A stretch of DNA of 64,000 nt from Apoda limacodes (Eukaryota > Arthropoda > Insecta > Lepidoptera > Limacodidae). Positions within the stretch are counted from its first letter, which is position 1; every line of letters begins with the position of its first letter. The notes under the pieces were generated by a model. It was not told where the DNA came from. It did no database searches and saw nothing but the letters and a program-made list of their open reading frames with translations. Shown one piece after another: positions 33,298 through 45,235 of the stretch. The translations under genes were made by a program, and so were the position numbers. The stretch is taken from assembly GCA_946406115.1 (NCBI GenBank), contig OX291544.1, forward strand, positions 8,556,001 to 8,620,000, read 5' to 3'.

Positions 33298-33558
33298 TTT
33301 AAATATTTTAAATAATTTAATAAAATGCCCGCAGAACACCTCACTTTTGCGTTGCAAGTTAATGAAAGGGAAACTGGATCAGTTCCCCAAACTTAATTAA
33401 TTAATGTTTTATATTCAAAAATTGCTGCTGAAGCTTCAATCTTTTTTATATTAACAAAAGGTGTAAAGATGACGTAGCAACAATTGTTTATGGTTTGCTT
33501 AAATTAAACCTACGCCAACTGGATAAATTAAATAGAATACAGTTTTTTTGTGATTCTT
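33298..33558 (-). repeat. Repeat family K, uninterrupted copy
   Basis: Inverted and ungapped relative to 25798-26440. It supplies the empty site for the 387-bp Helitron-like insertion there. Noncoding. Confidence 0.8.
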
Positions 33559-33590
33559 AACTAGTACTGGATTTTAGTGCGTGGTTTAAA

Positions 33591-33752
33591 GGTGCGTTTT
33601 GTTCACTGCTTCAATGCGTTCTATGCCATAATCCAGCCAAGTTCAAAAGAAATAACTGTTTGACATTGCTAGAAAAATATTTACTCATCTCTATTGTTGA
33701 ATTATTGACATTAAGCGCATTATGTACATTATGTCGGTGAACAAACCGCTAC
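33591..33752 (+). repeat. MITE family D, copy 1
   Basis: Ends GTGCGTTTTGTTCAC and GTGAACAAACCGCTAC are near-perfect inverted repeats. Inner blocks are TCAATGCGTTCTATGCCATAA and TTATTGACATTAAGCGCATT. Same layout at 57705-57880, partial inverted copy at 45115-45235. No coding capacity; small size and terminal repeats fit a MITE, superfamily unknown. Confidence 0.65.
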
Positions 33753-34247
33753 TTTTATAAAGTAATAAAATACGAGGAGGTACCATATTCAGTTGCTACT
33801 ATCGACATAAGAGCTAGACAACGTATTTTCTAGACAGCCATAAAGTAAAAACGGTCCCAAAAGTGTAAAAGAGATGAAACGAACCTGCAATCTCTTGTCT
33901 CTTTCTAACGTTTTGCTTTTATTTTACATAGATCAGAGACAGGTAGTTGCAATACATTAGCTTTGTCTCTTCCTAAAGTGTGGTCAATTTTGTGCGGCTA
34001 TTGCGCAGTCCATAGAACATAATATAGTAAGTCGAAGTCTATGGTAGCCACTAATGATATATGTTGTCACACTTTGTGAAGGTAAGAAACAGTACCTACA
34101 TTGCATGCACACAATTACTAACGAACCCTAGCTGACTAATAAATGAGGGAAGTTGAGGGAGTTATGCTAAAAGCAAAGGCAAGGACGTCTGGTCTGCACG
34201 ATCACTGGATCCACTGACTAACGACAAAAGGATAAACTCTCATCTCA
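33753..34247. other. Unassigned DNA
   Basis: Nothing recognised. Confidence 0.4.
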
Positions 34248-34432
34248 TCTACTTTCTGTTCCCGCCACCTCAGCATTTACTGAAAGAGTTTTTTCAGTAA
34301 TGAATGCTAAGTGGCGGGAGGATAGGAAAAGAGCATCTATTAATTTAATAAAAAATGTGCTCCTCATTTATTTTAGTTTCAGTTATAATTGTGATAAGGC
34401 GTATGAAGTTTTTAAAAAGATTGTAAATTAGT
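34248..34432 (+). pseudogene. hAT transposase C-terminal dimerisation domain fragment
   Basis: One open frame reads LLSVPATSAFTERVFSVMN, AKWREDRKRASINLIKNVLL and CDKAYEVFKKIVN, then stop. The S(V/S)PATSAxxERVFS motif followed by N..R..LI..VLL is the hAT C-terminal dimerisation signature. The N-terminal zinc finger and catalytic core are absent upstream. GTTGGCAACCCTAC at about 34560-34573 resembles a hAT terminal repeat and may be its 3' end. Distinct from the hAT at 30.2-31.2 kb. Confidence 0.75.
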
Positions 34433-34579
34433 AACTTGTGCGAGAAGCTCTAAAAAATACGTATTTAAAACAATAAATAAATAAAATACTGTTCATTTTT
34501 CTAAAATACTGTTTAATATTCTTCATAGACCTGAATATACTTTATTTCTAGTAAAAAAAGTTGGCAACCCTACCGTTTA

Positions 34580-36389
34580 CCCAAAAATATTACTTTGCCT
34601 AAGATACGTGATATATAAAGGTAAAACATAGCGATGAATATACCGTTGCATTTCGTATTCACTTTTATACATATTATGCCACTACACGAAAGAGTCATAA
34701 AAATACTCCAGTGATTAGTGTGTAGATTTTTGTACCGTGTCGCGTCGCATAATAAAGTGGAATGGAAACAAATGAAGGACCGGTTTGTTTCGGAAACTTT
34801 TGTTTGCGTGTGAATTCCCTGCATAAAATCATTTTCTGATCGCTCTACTATAAAACTTTGCACTGTAACTGTAATTATAACCATAAGGTTGTAATTAGAC
34901 TTCCATACAGTAAGTAAGATCAGTTTGAGTTTGGAATAAAAACGGTGTTAAATATCATTTAATTAACGAGAAACCCTAATAGCACGAAGCCTTAAATGTG
35001 ATATCTACCAGGGGCCGTTCAGAACGTATATAATGCGACAAACTTCAGTCATACACTCCAGACTCGGCGATAGTTTCTAATAAAAACGTTCTTTAAATTA
35101 ACAAGCTTATTAGGTACATGCGTTTTACTATTATTTCAAATATACGTACAAAACTGTTATTACTCGCGTATGTGCATAAACAGCTTCCCAGTTTTTTTTC
35201 TTTTTTATGTACCATGCACCCATGAACCTAGGCAACACGGCTGTACTGTACTGCCTATGCCTCGTTTATTTATTAGGTTTCAAATCTTTTTTTTTTCGTC
35301 CCACTGTAATCGTTTAGTTCACGTTTTCACGTCAAAGTCTCATGGCGTTACAATACCCAAAAAAAAACCTAACGGTTGCAGTCGCATGGATTTTAGGTCA
35401 GTGATTTTAAGTACATATAAAAGTAGAATATATATAGTATATAAAATTAGAGCGCGTAATACCTTTTATGTACAGAAGATTAATATTATTGCAATATCTG
35501 CAACTACTTTATACATAAATAAAGAAAAAACAACGATAATGAACACTTTTTCATCTTTTTTACAACAAACCCACAAAATAACTGTAACCACTTGACGCAC
35601 GAGTTGCGCCAACCAAATACTAAATTTTCGCTCAATCATTGGTGCTGATGAAGTTAATAACAGAGAAAACGTGAAGATCGATGCTCCAGTCCAAAAAAGA
35701 GAGATATAGTGTATGAACTTTAACTAGGCCGGACCTTTTGGGTGGCCTATAGTTGGCTGCTAACAGTACAGTCAAAATTTTCTCCTCTGAGCTCGATGGT
35801 GAACCTTTCGGAAAAGGCCATTCCCGTAACCCTCGCGTTTTTTTTTTACAATAAAGTTACGTGATCGTCTCACTCTGCATTTTCTAGATTCTGGCCTCAG
35901 CTCTAGAATCTTACTTTCTAATCGTTCATCAATTCTACGAGACTATTGTCTTAAATACATTATATCCGTTAATCTAGCTCAGGCAAACAAACTTGCGGCC
36001 CTCTATATTCGCATCTGGCTGCGGCCCACTTTCAATTTTGTGAATAGATTACATATATAATATTATAAGCCTCTGAGAAAAAAAACATTTAAAATACGTT
36101 CACTAGGGTTGCTGCTCAGTTTTCTTACATTATTTTATACTTAAACGAGGTAGTAGATAATCATTTAAAATTCTCAATAGAAATTCAGTATTACGATAGA
36201 TTCATTTTTTTTATGTGCTTTGCTACGATCTTTATGATGACTTTGGGTTGAGCATGCCTGCTCTAGCTACTACATATTTGTATTTCTCAATTTCGGACCA
36301 CGCAGCGAAACTTCAAGCATTCCTATACTGCTGGACGATTTTGAGAGGGTATACCTTTATGAGGTTAAGCAATTTTACTAGATAGAGGT
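34580..36389. other. Unassigned DNA, including the longest unsupported open frame
   Basis: TATATAA at 35027-35033 and TTCAGTC near 35045 lie upstream of a 141-codon frame (35170-35595). That frame is rich in Ile, Phe and Lys with no domain, and TATA-to-initiator spacing is short. I do not call a gene. Confidence 0.35.
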
Positions 36390-36560
36390 CTCATTGATCA
36401 CAAGTTCAATGATATAACTGTGAAATATCTGTATACTGAACCTTATGTCGATGTCAAAAACAGATTTTTATGTAGTCCCTAAGAACACATTATTACTAGA
36501 AAATGCTTTCATAAAGTTGAAGCTGGAACACAGCGAGGAAGCTGTTTAAGTCATCGACAA
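36390..36560 (+). pseudogene. Possible degenerate LINE reverse transcriptase fragment
   Basis: One frame reads GLIDHKFNDITVKYLYTEPYVDVK, stop, and FHKVEAGTQRGSCLSH. The last part resembles the G(V/T)xQGSxLSP motif of LINE reverse transcriptases, and the spacing from an upstream LDDFERVY (36331-36354, other frame) fits motif A to motif B. Stops and frameshifts are present. Weak; chance similarity is possible. Confidence 0.35.
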
Positions 36561-36944
36561 ACATTATCATAATGGAAAACATCTGTATGACATAATATCA
36601 TTGTTATAAAAATCTGTATTGAGTTTGCTAAGTGTATGGGTTGTATTTTTTTAAGTGCCCGGATCGTATATATTCAGCTAAAAATGACGCTCTATTTTTA
36701 TGCCTCCGTTAGAAACTATTTGTGCCTCCGTTAGTAACTAGTTGCGTTGCTGGTTACATGCAAGAATGCAAATTAGATTTAAATACTTAAAACGACGTCC
36801 AACAAATTTTAACCTGAATTAAATTCAACGCACCCAATTTATTTGTAACTCGCGCCGTTGTTTTTCTTCCAAAATCTGTAACAAAATTGAAACTTAATAT
36901 AAAATATTCATGTATCAATTATTTTTTTAATAAATTACCTAGCT
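36561..36944. other. Unassigned AT-rich DNA
   Basis: Nothing recognised. Confidence 0.4.
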
Positions 36945-37590
36945 GACCCGGCGAACGTTGTTTCTCCGCACCAACCTATTGTGAAAGGGTTGTACTAATT
37001 CAGAAACCTTGCCCTGGCTGTGCATAACAACTAACCAAAATTTCATCAAAATCGATTTACCCTTAGTGAGGGAGTCCGTCTCGCACTTGACCGTTTTTTT
37101 CTTTCATAAAAACCTTGCCATAGCACTTACAAACATAACAAAAACATATTACCCAAATTGGTCGAGCCGTCTTTGAGTTTTCCTAAGTGCGCGAGTCCAA
37201 CTCGCACTTGACCGTTTTTTTTTCATAAAAACCTTGCCCTAACACTAACAAACACAACAAAAACAAATTACCCGAATTGGTCCAGCCGTCTTTGAGTTTT
37301 CCTTAGTGCGCGAGTCCGACTCGCACTTGACCGTTTTTTTCTTTTATAACAACCTTGCCCTAACACTAACAAACATAACAAAAAAAAGAATACCCGAATT
37401 GGTCCAGCCGTCTTCGAGTTTTCCTTAGTGCGCGAGTCCGACTCGCACTTGACAAGTTTTTTTTCATGAGAACCTTCTCCTGACAATTAAAAACACAACA
37501 GAAAAAGAATTAGCGAAATCGGTCTAGCCGTTCACGCGTGATGGCGTGACCAAGGGAAATAGGGACTTATTTTTATATATATAGATATAC
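36945..37590 (+). repeat. Dispersed repeat with internal ~120-bp tandem array
   Basis: Opens GCTGACCCGGCGAACGTTGT and closes TTTTTATATATATAGATATA, a layout I know from lepidopteran dispersed repeats. Inside are four to five units of ~120 bp. TCGCACTTGA recurs at 37081, 37202 and 37321, and TCGCACTT at 37443, giving steps of 121, 119 and 122. Each unit carries the GCGAGTCCGACTCGC palindrome, a T-run, AACCTTGCCCTAACACTAAC and GGTCCAGCCGTCTT. The palindrome plus T-run is the 3' end of family C. Confidence 0.85.
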
Positions 37591-39756
37591 TAACATTTAT
37601 ACAAAACTTCGGCCGCGGCGGCTTCAAAGAAAAGAAAAATTTAACTGTTCATAGTTTTAAAAGTACACAAAATATTGGAATTCTCATACAAATTTTCATC
37701 CCATGTTTTACTTCATAGATGAGTTTTAGAAAGCGGTGAAACGCGTCAATCTTAATTTTCAATCTAAATGCCGAATACCAATTGCAATTGCAGATTTTTA
37801 TAAAAACTTCCAACCCCCATTTTATCCTTGTAGGGGATAAATTTTGCAAAATTCTTTTTCAGTGGAGCCCTACGTCAAGTAAGGAATCCACATGCCAAAT
37901 TTCAAGTTCCCAGCGGTCTATTTTTAGTTCAGATAGGTTAATCACGGCTTTACTCAAATAATAAAATATTTCATCCAATTTATAAAAAGGTAATTTTACC
38001 AAAGTCACCTTGGACAAAGACAAACTAGGTGAAATTTATTAGACGCTGAGACGGTGGCATGGTGGGCGGGCGATAGGACAAAATAATTTTGTGGGGCGGG
38101 CGGTATATCTAAAATTCGTTGCCTCGAAAGCGATATGATTAAATGACAGTAAATATTTTAAAGCTTACTATGAGATAATAAAAGGAAGTAATGAAGGAAT
38201 TCCAGCTTTGACTGTTCAATTTCGGAATTTTCTTGATACGACAAGAATTTCTCTATAAGAAAGTAATCCTGTGAGGATCCGAACAGCAACTTTCGAGCTC
38301 TAAATACTATTAAACGAACAGTATTAAATTTTTATTAACTTCTCTAGAGGAAGTTATTATAATAGATTAAAAAATTTGTTTCAATTAGTTTCAATTCAAA
38401 TTTGATTGGTAATTTCTCTGCGAAGGTTTACACCGGTGAAATTTTTTACTAGGATAGGTACATTATAATACAGTAAGACAACTACTATAGGGACTTATTT
38501 TATTAATCTTTCAAACCCACAAAATAAAATCGTCATAGAATTAAGAAATAAATCATATAATATATGTACAAATAGATATAGAAATATTCATTATTCAGAA
38601 ATATATAAAAAAAAAATTTATGAAAATATTAATTGTCATTCATAATACTTTCTTGGGTTCTTGACGTTGAGCAACAATTTTGTATAATGAAAAATTCTAC
38701 TTAAAGTTAAAGTAGTTTAGTTAAGGTAAAGTTTGTAAACATCGCTCCAATTTCACAACAGGTTATCCAAGTAGGTAATCTCAAATATGGGTAGTCATCC
38801 AATTTCAGAAAATCTTTCACCAATATTTAGGATGTATCTAGTGGGCATATGCTGTATATTAGAATCCTCTCGGCGATAATCAAATTCAAGCCAATCTTTA
38901 TTTAATACAAACAGTTTTTCGGGTTTAAATGGGATCACCAAAATAATAAATAAACACACGAATTAAGATTAACAAATTCCTGAATATTTATCTAAATGTA
39001 GGTTAAAGACAAGCTGTAAGCATAGTTTTATTGCTTTAGTCTATTATCTGACTCGATGTTATAGGCTACATTTGAATTAAACATTTCGATATCGAAGCGG
39101 GTTTTGACCCTCGACTTGTATATCAATCGTACGAGTACTTATGACCCTTGTATGTTCACGTGCCAAATTTATTTCAGCTGCTCGACGCTCGGTGCTTCTA
39201 AATAGTTTAAGAGACTGTGGGGTACAAACAACCGCTTAGAAGGAAATATATGAAGATCAGAAATATATCCATCTGTTGAACACTTGGCCATTTTATACAA
39301 AAGCTGCGCTATTTGTGACTACTAACACTACATAAACAAATGACGATTGTATGTGCCCAAGTGTATGATTGTTGTAGTCCTCTGTGCAACTAAAAGCTTT
39401 GTCTTCTAACCCTGTCAGATCCTAAACTTACGTATAGATCCTAGACGCACGGTCACTGTAGCTTAGTTTTTCAAAATATTTTATAACTGTTTATTTGAAA
39501 TTATCTTAGTAACTTATTCATCTACGTTTTTAATGTAATAAGCATAATTTTCAACAATATTATTCTGATATTTTGCTTGCAGTACTTAATATGTACATAT
39601 GTATGAAATACGTAAATTCGCATAGTCGCAGAAAGTTTTCTATCTGTTGAGACAAATTCGTGCACGTTAAAATTGGAATAAACGCATTCCACACAAACGA
39701 ACGCTACAAGGCGTTTTCAGCAATTATATCATAGAGAGAGCCACCAGTCAGCACTC
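37591..39756. other. Unassigned AT-rich DNA with GGGCGGGCG pair
   Basis: GGTGGGCGGGCG and TGGGGCGGGCGG at about 38060-38103 echo the motif pair at 24.88-24.91 kb. Nothing else recognised over 2 kb. Confidence 0.4.
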
Positions 39757-42149
39757 TTGGGCTGGGTTGCACCAACTAACTTTGACGTTAACCAGTCGCC
39801 AAAAATGGGGGATTGCATGGAATTTTCTATCATCAGCGGTTTGTTACGTTAACCAGCTAGTGGTTTGCTGAACTTTGACGCGCCGGTTAAATTTGAAAAT
39901 AGCTGACTATGCAAATATTTATACAATCTTCCATCTTTGACGGCTGGTTTTGCTGTCATAGGTCTTTAAAAGTTAAGGTAAGTGCATATCCAATATATAA
40001 AGCGAAGTTTCTTATTCTATTTTTATCACTATGTTCAGAAAACACATGAATGTGTAACATAATACGTATATCCAGCAAATTAAGGCCACGGAAATGGGAC
40101 ATGGGAAGTTAATCACATATCAGTTTCCACCAGGAGTCGGCTTTCATAGATTGGACCAGAGAAATCGAAGACGTGTTGATCCTCTTAGCTAATGGTCTGA
40201 TGGAGTAAGAAATTGAAAGAAAAAGTAATTAGGAGGGACCGAAACTTTACCTAGGATACGAATGTTGAAAATAGTATCAATTTAACTCAGGTAATTAAAA
40301 CCTTTTCTGCAAATTTTTAATATGTGTATCAATACTGGGACATGTAAAAAGACTTTCTGTTATTTTTTGATAGAATACGGCAACATTTAAAAACTAGTCA
40401 ATTATTAACGGACTTCAAAAAAGGGGGGTTTTCAATGCGACATGAATGTATTTAATATTATTGGAAATGCAATATATTCAATGCATTATAACCTTTTAGG
40501 GCTTCCTGACAAATACACAAAATGTTATGGTGATTGTATGAATGTTTGTCTTCTTGAAAAAATCTATATTTTTTTGATCCTCTATTGACATACCTATGTA
40601 TATATGCATTGTTCAAGTACTAACTTTTAATTTTAGAACCATGAAAAATTTCATAAAACTTATGAAAAAAATTATACCGCCTCAAAAATCCCACTAAAAA
40701 GTAAAAAATAAACCTTAGCACGCAAATGGAACTTAGAGATAAGAAAAACACACATACATAAAATCGTTAAATAAATATAAAAGATCCCTCGGAATAAACA
40801 TGTGAAATCAGGACACACTACGCTAGTTCATACAATTTTTAATTTAATCTAATTTAATTTCGTATTACCAAAAATCTAATCTAAATTACAGTTTGAAGTT
40901 GGTGTCATGAAAGTGAAGTGTGTTATAAACTTTAGGTACATGGCACAAGATTTTAATTAATACTTTTGAGTACGAATTGCTTTTTTCATACACTTAAAAC
41001 GTCCATACCAGTAACGAAATCATATACAATAATAAACATAAACATAAACGGCACCAGTTGCGAATTAACACCAATTATTTTTTTGACCCAGTTTAAGTTT
41101 TAGCATCATTACATTGACAGATTGAACTGAGTTTAGATGAATATGATGTTGTACATGTCATATTATTGCATATATTTCAATGTCATTGCTCATTTGCTAT
41201 TGGTATCTCACCGTAAACTGCGTTTCCCTAATCGATGCCTACTGTTTGGTCCCGTTTTGTTTAGTATTATTAAGCAAAACGCATTATGATAGACGTTAAC
41301 GGATAACGATGTTTACCAAAACGGTGTTTTCGGTACATTTAGTGAAATCGACCCTTAATTTATCTTTTTCGTTTCAATTTCCTAATTTCTTAATTTATCT
41401 ATCCTAATAAGAAAAAAAAGCTGATAATATTGTATTGAAAATTTAAAATACCTCGATATTTGAATATGTCATTTTTTATGTAAGGCAATCATTCCTTGTG
41501 TAAAACGATATTTGCCAACGTTACAACTATCATTACAAACTATTACTATTTCTACACCATCATAATAAATACATAATATAGTACACGAAAGAAACGTCCT
41601 CGAAGTTTCGCTGAATGAAATGGCAAAACACCAGCGTCGTGGGGTTATTGCCCTAAGGCCTGCGACTCATCAAGCTGGCTGGTCTAATATGGACTAGCTT
41701 TGTGGTTAGACTTGTTTCCACTCTGTATAACAACAACTATTACAATTTTATAAGAGACCACATCATATTGCTTTTTATTGAGTAGAATAGTATTTTGAGT
41801 TAGTAGAATCATTGTTACTATAACTCTACTTTTTGGTCATCGTTTTGCTGGACCTCTATAACCCCTAGGTGTAAGTATTATTTTTAGCACACTTTTGTTA
41901 GTTTTTTGGGGATTCTAATGGGTGTCAACCGAACCCTATTACTATGCCTACGCTGTGTCTGTAATGTTTGTCTCACCTTTGATGAGCTCGTCTTTTTAAA
42001 CGAAGTAGGTAGCAACGCAAAGCAAGTAGATAGAATATGTGTTATTATGGCGGATTTCCTAACAAATAATTTAAAAAACAAAAAAAACAAATTTAAGGAA
42101 ATCCATATAAAAAAGAACATTGTTATGATCTAACGATATATCAGCAGCA
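39757..42149. other. Unassigned DNA with one possible DNA-transposon end
   Basis: GGGTTGCACCAACTAACTTT at 39773-39792 resembles a terminal repeat of a lepidopteran MITE, but I cannot find its partner. A GAGTACGAATTGC block near 40.97 kb is related to 31.77 kb. No gene seen. Confidence 0.35.
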
Positions 42150-42465
42150 ACAACTTCCACGGCTACTTTCTACCATCGTAGTCGCACCGCTTGCCATCGG
42201 CAGGGAATTCATTCTCACACTCTATAAGCCGAAATGGTCGCGTACAGTGCGGTTTCAGAGAAACTTCCTCCCGCGAGCGCTTGGGTACCAAGGCTTTCTC
42301 TCAGGACTACAGTATGGGATTCTTCAAGAAAGAAGTTATTGGATTTTTGAACTGTCCGCATAGCGCGAGTGATACCTCTGGTGTAACAAGCGTACATAGG
42401 CCACGGTGACCGCTTACTATCAGGCGGACCGTGTGTATGTTTGCCAGCTTAGTGGTATTAAAAAA
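42150..42465 (+). pseudogene. Non-LTR 3' end fragment (same family as 1-592)
   Basis: Blocks CATCGGCAGGGAATTCATTC, GCGGTTTCAGAGAAACTTCC, GGACTACAGTATGGGATTCT, TTCAAGAAAGAAGTTATTGG and CGCTTACTATCAGGCGGACC follow the order of copy 1. About 17 bp that encode the WNE of LWNELP are deleted after GCTTGGGTA near 42285. Nonfunctional, 5' truncated. Confidence 0.78.
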
Positions 42466-43184
42466 AAATCATGTATCATATTTCAAAATCATGTTTACTG
42501 GAAAATCCGCCATGACAACAACATACATATTCTATGAAAATTTTAGGCTTCTGCCTGCTTCGGTACATAAGGTACCTACCTATATAGCAACGTTAAGGTC
42601 GGATGAAAAGACAGATAAACAGCATAGCCTTAATAAGCCGGACATAGCCTTAATAACGGAGCCCCCGTTGGGATTAGGCTAGATTGTTAGGAATCCTAAA
42701 ACGAACAAAAGTGTGTTAAAAAATCCACAAGCAGCAAATAATACTTATAGGGGTTATAGGGGTCGTTAAACGATGACTAATAAGTAGATATGTAGTAACA
42801 ATTATCGTATCGTAACTTGAGAGACGTTGGGTTATTAACTATTATTTTCACAGATTGATTTTGTGAAACAATGATTGCTTCTAATCTGAATAAATCTCAT
42901 AGACCACGGCTTAATCTGTGGGACTTTTGTTTTATTTAAATTAAGTTTGTGAAGATCGATTAGATGAGGATAAGTTAATAGACTAACTGGCTTATTTGTT
43001 TTGTAGTCATTTAGATCGAGAAAAATTTACTTTGCTAACTTCGAAGTTAATTAAACAAAAAATCGATTTTTTCATGCATTATCTTTACAATTCGAAAACT
43101 ATGCGGTCTAAATTGAGTAAGTTTTAGAATGTGTCAAGTTCTTTGATTTGACCCCATCTGGACTGCTCTACAATAACAATAATA
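42466..43184. other. Unassigned DNA with family C 5' remnant
   Basis: 42610-42680 (ACAGATAAACAG, CCTTAATAACGGAGCCCC) resembles the inverted 5' part of family C. The rest is AT-rich. Confidence 0.4.
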
Positions 43185-43276
43185 ATGAAATTAGATCAAG
43201 TGCAAATCGGGTTCGCATTCTGTGGTGGTACAGAACCTTCGGTGTGCGAGTCCGACTCGTACTTGGTCGGTTTTTT
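43185..43276 (+). repeat. Family C short copy (3' end)
   Basis: AATCGGGTTCGCATTCTGTG, ACAGAACCTTCGGTG, the palindrome TGCGAGTCCGACTCGTA (about 43246-43262), TTGGTCGG and a T-run. Only the terminal ~90 bp. Confidence 0.65.
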
Positions 43277-44144
43277 TTGAAACTTAAGACATTATTAAGG
43301 CACTACTATTTTAATCCATTGTTACTTTGGTATGAAATTCTGAATTTTTATGCCTTTAGAACACATGGGTGATATGACTGTCAAGTTAAAGAGGGATGAT
43401 ATAGAGTTATTCACTTTAGGAGCTGATAACTCTCAAAATAATGCAGAAGTTTAACGAAATACTTGATAAATATTCTTATTTGGCTTTCAGATTGGAAATT
43501 AAAATTGACTTAGGGGCCAAATAGGGGATGAAAATTTGTATGAGTATTCCGATATTTTTGTAAGTAGTTACCTATAGACAAACATGATAAGTTCTAAGCT
43601 TCTTAAAAGCTAAACGCATAAATGTAGATAAAAACTGGTTTTAAAACTCACTAAGTCACCGACAATCATATTTAAAAAAAAACAGCGTGTTTTCTCTTTT
43701 CATATTGAATTTCAAAACCACAAGACACTTTGTGGCATCAGCCCTAGTTACTAAAACCTTAAACAGGAAGGAACTGCTTCACTAAAGTTTAGGTCACATC
43801 GAGTTTATATGGTTTCATTTTTATCTGCTCACGATCCATAAAATAAGACAACGTAAAACTAATATTGTAATAATTTTACCATAGAATAAAGAAACAATTA
43901 GTTGCAGGAGTGTTAATTTCTACCTAATTTCCCAATACTATACGTTTTATTAGTACCGTAGCTAAACGGCAAAACGGAACTTATAGTTTCTTTTAGTCCC
44001 TTCTTACGTATGTCACAGCTTCATAATGTTGCCGTTTCCATCGATTCTGATGAATTTTACACAGAGGTGTCTAATTTAAATCGCCATCTCCGTACATTGA
44101 ACTAATAATGATGATTTTATTTGTGCGCCCCATTTTTTTATAGC
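43277..44144. other. Unassigned AT-rich DNA
   Basis: Nothing recognised. Confidence 0.4.
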
Positions 44145-44528
44145 GTATTGTTTTTGAAGTGAAAACTTCTTTAGCGGCGCTGTGCACTTTTTTGTGATGG
44201 GTAAAAACTGTTAAACTCGCGTCAGGTCACGTGTCCTGATCGAAAATTCGTAAGATGTCACTCGCGTTAGGACACGTGACCTTTATTTATATTAGGTTAG
44301 TTTTCATTTTTAGTATATGGTCATTATGAGTAGTACAGGGAGGTTGGATATGGGATTTTAATTCTATGACAGATTGAGCTGTCAAATATACAACGTCAAC
44401 AAAATAAATAAACAAAAGTTATTATTTTTAACAAATAAATATGGATAAGAAGTGATGAGAAGTAAATAGCGAGTATGTTTTCACTTCTGCCGGCACTCCC
44501 GGAGTGCAACCCGTTTTTTTTTTTATAT
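44145..44528 (-). repeat. Repeat family A, copy 5 (full length, CACGTG subtype)
   Basis: Inverted copy: TTTTTGAAGTGAAAACTTC at the left, GCCGGCACTCCCGGAGTGCA, ACCCG and a T-run at the right. It contains paired CACGTG boxes at 44228-44233 and 44273-44278 in inverted arms, as in copy 1. No 79-bp tandem unit. Confidence 0.8.
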
Positions 44529-45114
44529 TTAGGTATGCCAACAAATTTTTCGAACTTTTAAATCGCGTGTTTAAAAACACGCACTTGGCCGGTTTTTCAA
44601 AAGGAAAACTCTACACTTCTTTATGAAACTATAGCCACCACATCAAGGCTGGCAGCAAATTGAAGACGATATCTGAAGCCATCCATTTACAATCAATACG
44701 AATTGGACGACTCGGATCTACTAGGATTATCCTTTTGCGGTCCCAAATTACGGCGGAGAAGGAGGCAGTGTTGCCAAAAATAAATTTATTTTATAACATT
44801 ATTTAGTATTTTAGAACTTTTAGATTATAATTTGATCCATATCTGACTTTGATTTTTCTAAATTTTAAGAACTTTAAAGCTGTGAGCATATTATCGGACA
44901 AGCCCCTAATTCGCGGTTGACCTTGGTGATCTGGATAGTACATTTACTTGAAACTGGGCACATTATAGGTGGTAAGAAGCAAGTGACCTTCAACGTTGGT
45001 ATGTTTGAACGAAATCTGGCTCGAGTGTCCTGACAACCATGCATACTGTTTCGACGCCATTTTAAGCTGCGAACAAATTATAGGACGCGTCCTCTTTTCT
45101 AATCAATTTTCATT
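44529..45114. other. Unassigned DNA
   Basis: CACTTGGCCGGTTTTTC at about 44582-44598 is an isolated family C end. Nothing else recognised. Confidence 0.4.
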
Positions 45115-45235
45115 AGTGGCGTTTTGTTCATCGTCACAATGGACATTATGTCATTGCGCTTAATGTCAATAATCTCACTAATGAGAATGAGCCAGGATTT
45201 GTACATAGTATCATTCGCCTGTCATGTACCTATTA
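45115..45235 (-). repeat. MITE family D, partial inverted copy
   Basis: TGGCGTTTTGTTCATCG, then CATTATGTCATTGCGCTTAA, TGTCAATAATC and ATGAGAATGAG mirror the 3' half of 57705-57880. The opposite terminus is lost. Confidence 0.6.

Noticed and set aside
35170..35595. 141-codon open frame as a host gene
   Set aside because: No domain or similarity to a known family, AT-driven composition, homopolymer runs inside, and no splice or homology support.
36980..37550. CRISPR-like array
   Set aside because: Units of ~120 bp are repeated throughout, with no unique spacers, in a eukaryotic context; it is a tandem repeat.
40070..40280. RTE-like 3' end (NRRRVDPLS, WSDGV)
   Set aside because: The similarity to an RTE C-terminus is short and interrupted by stops; too weak to annotate.
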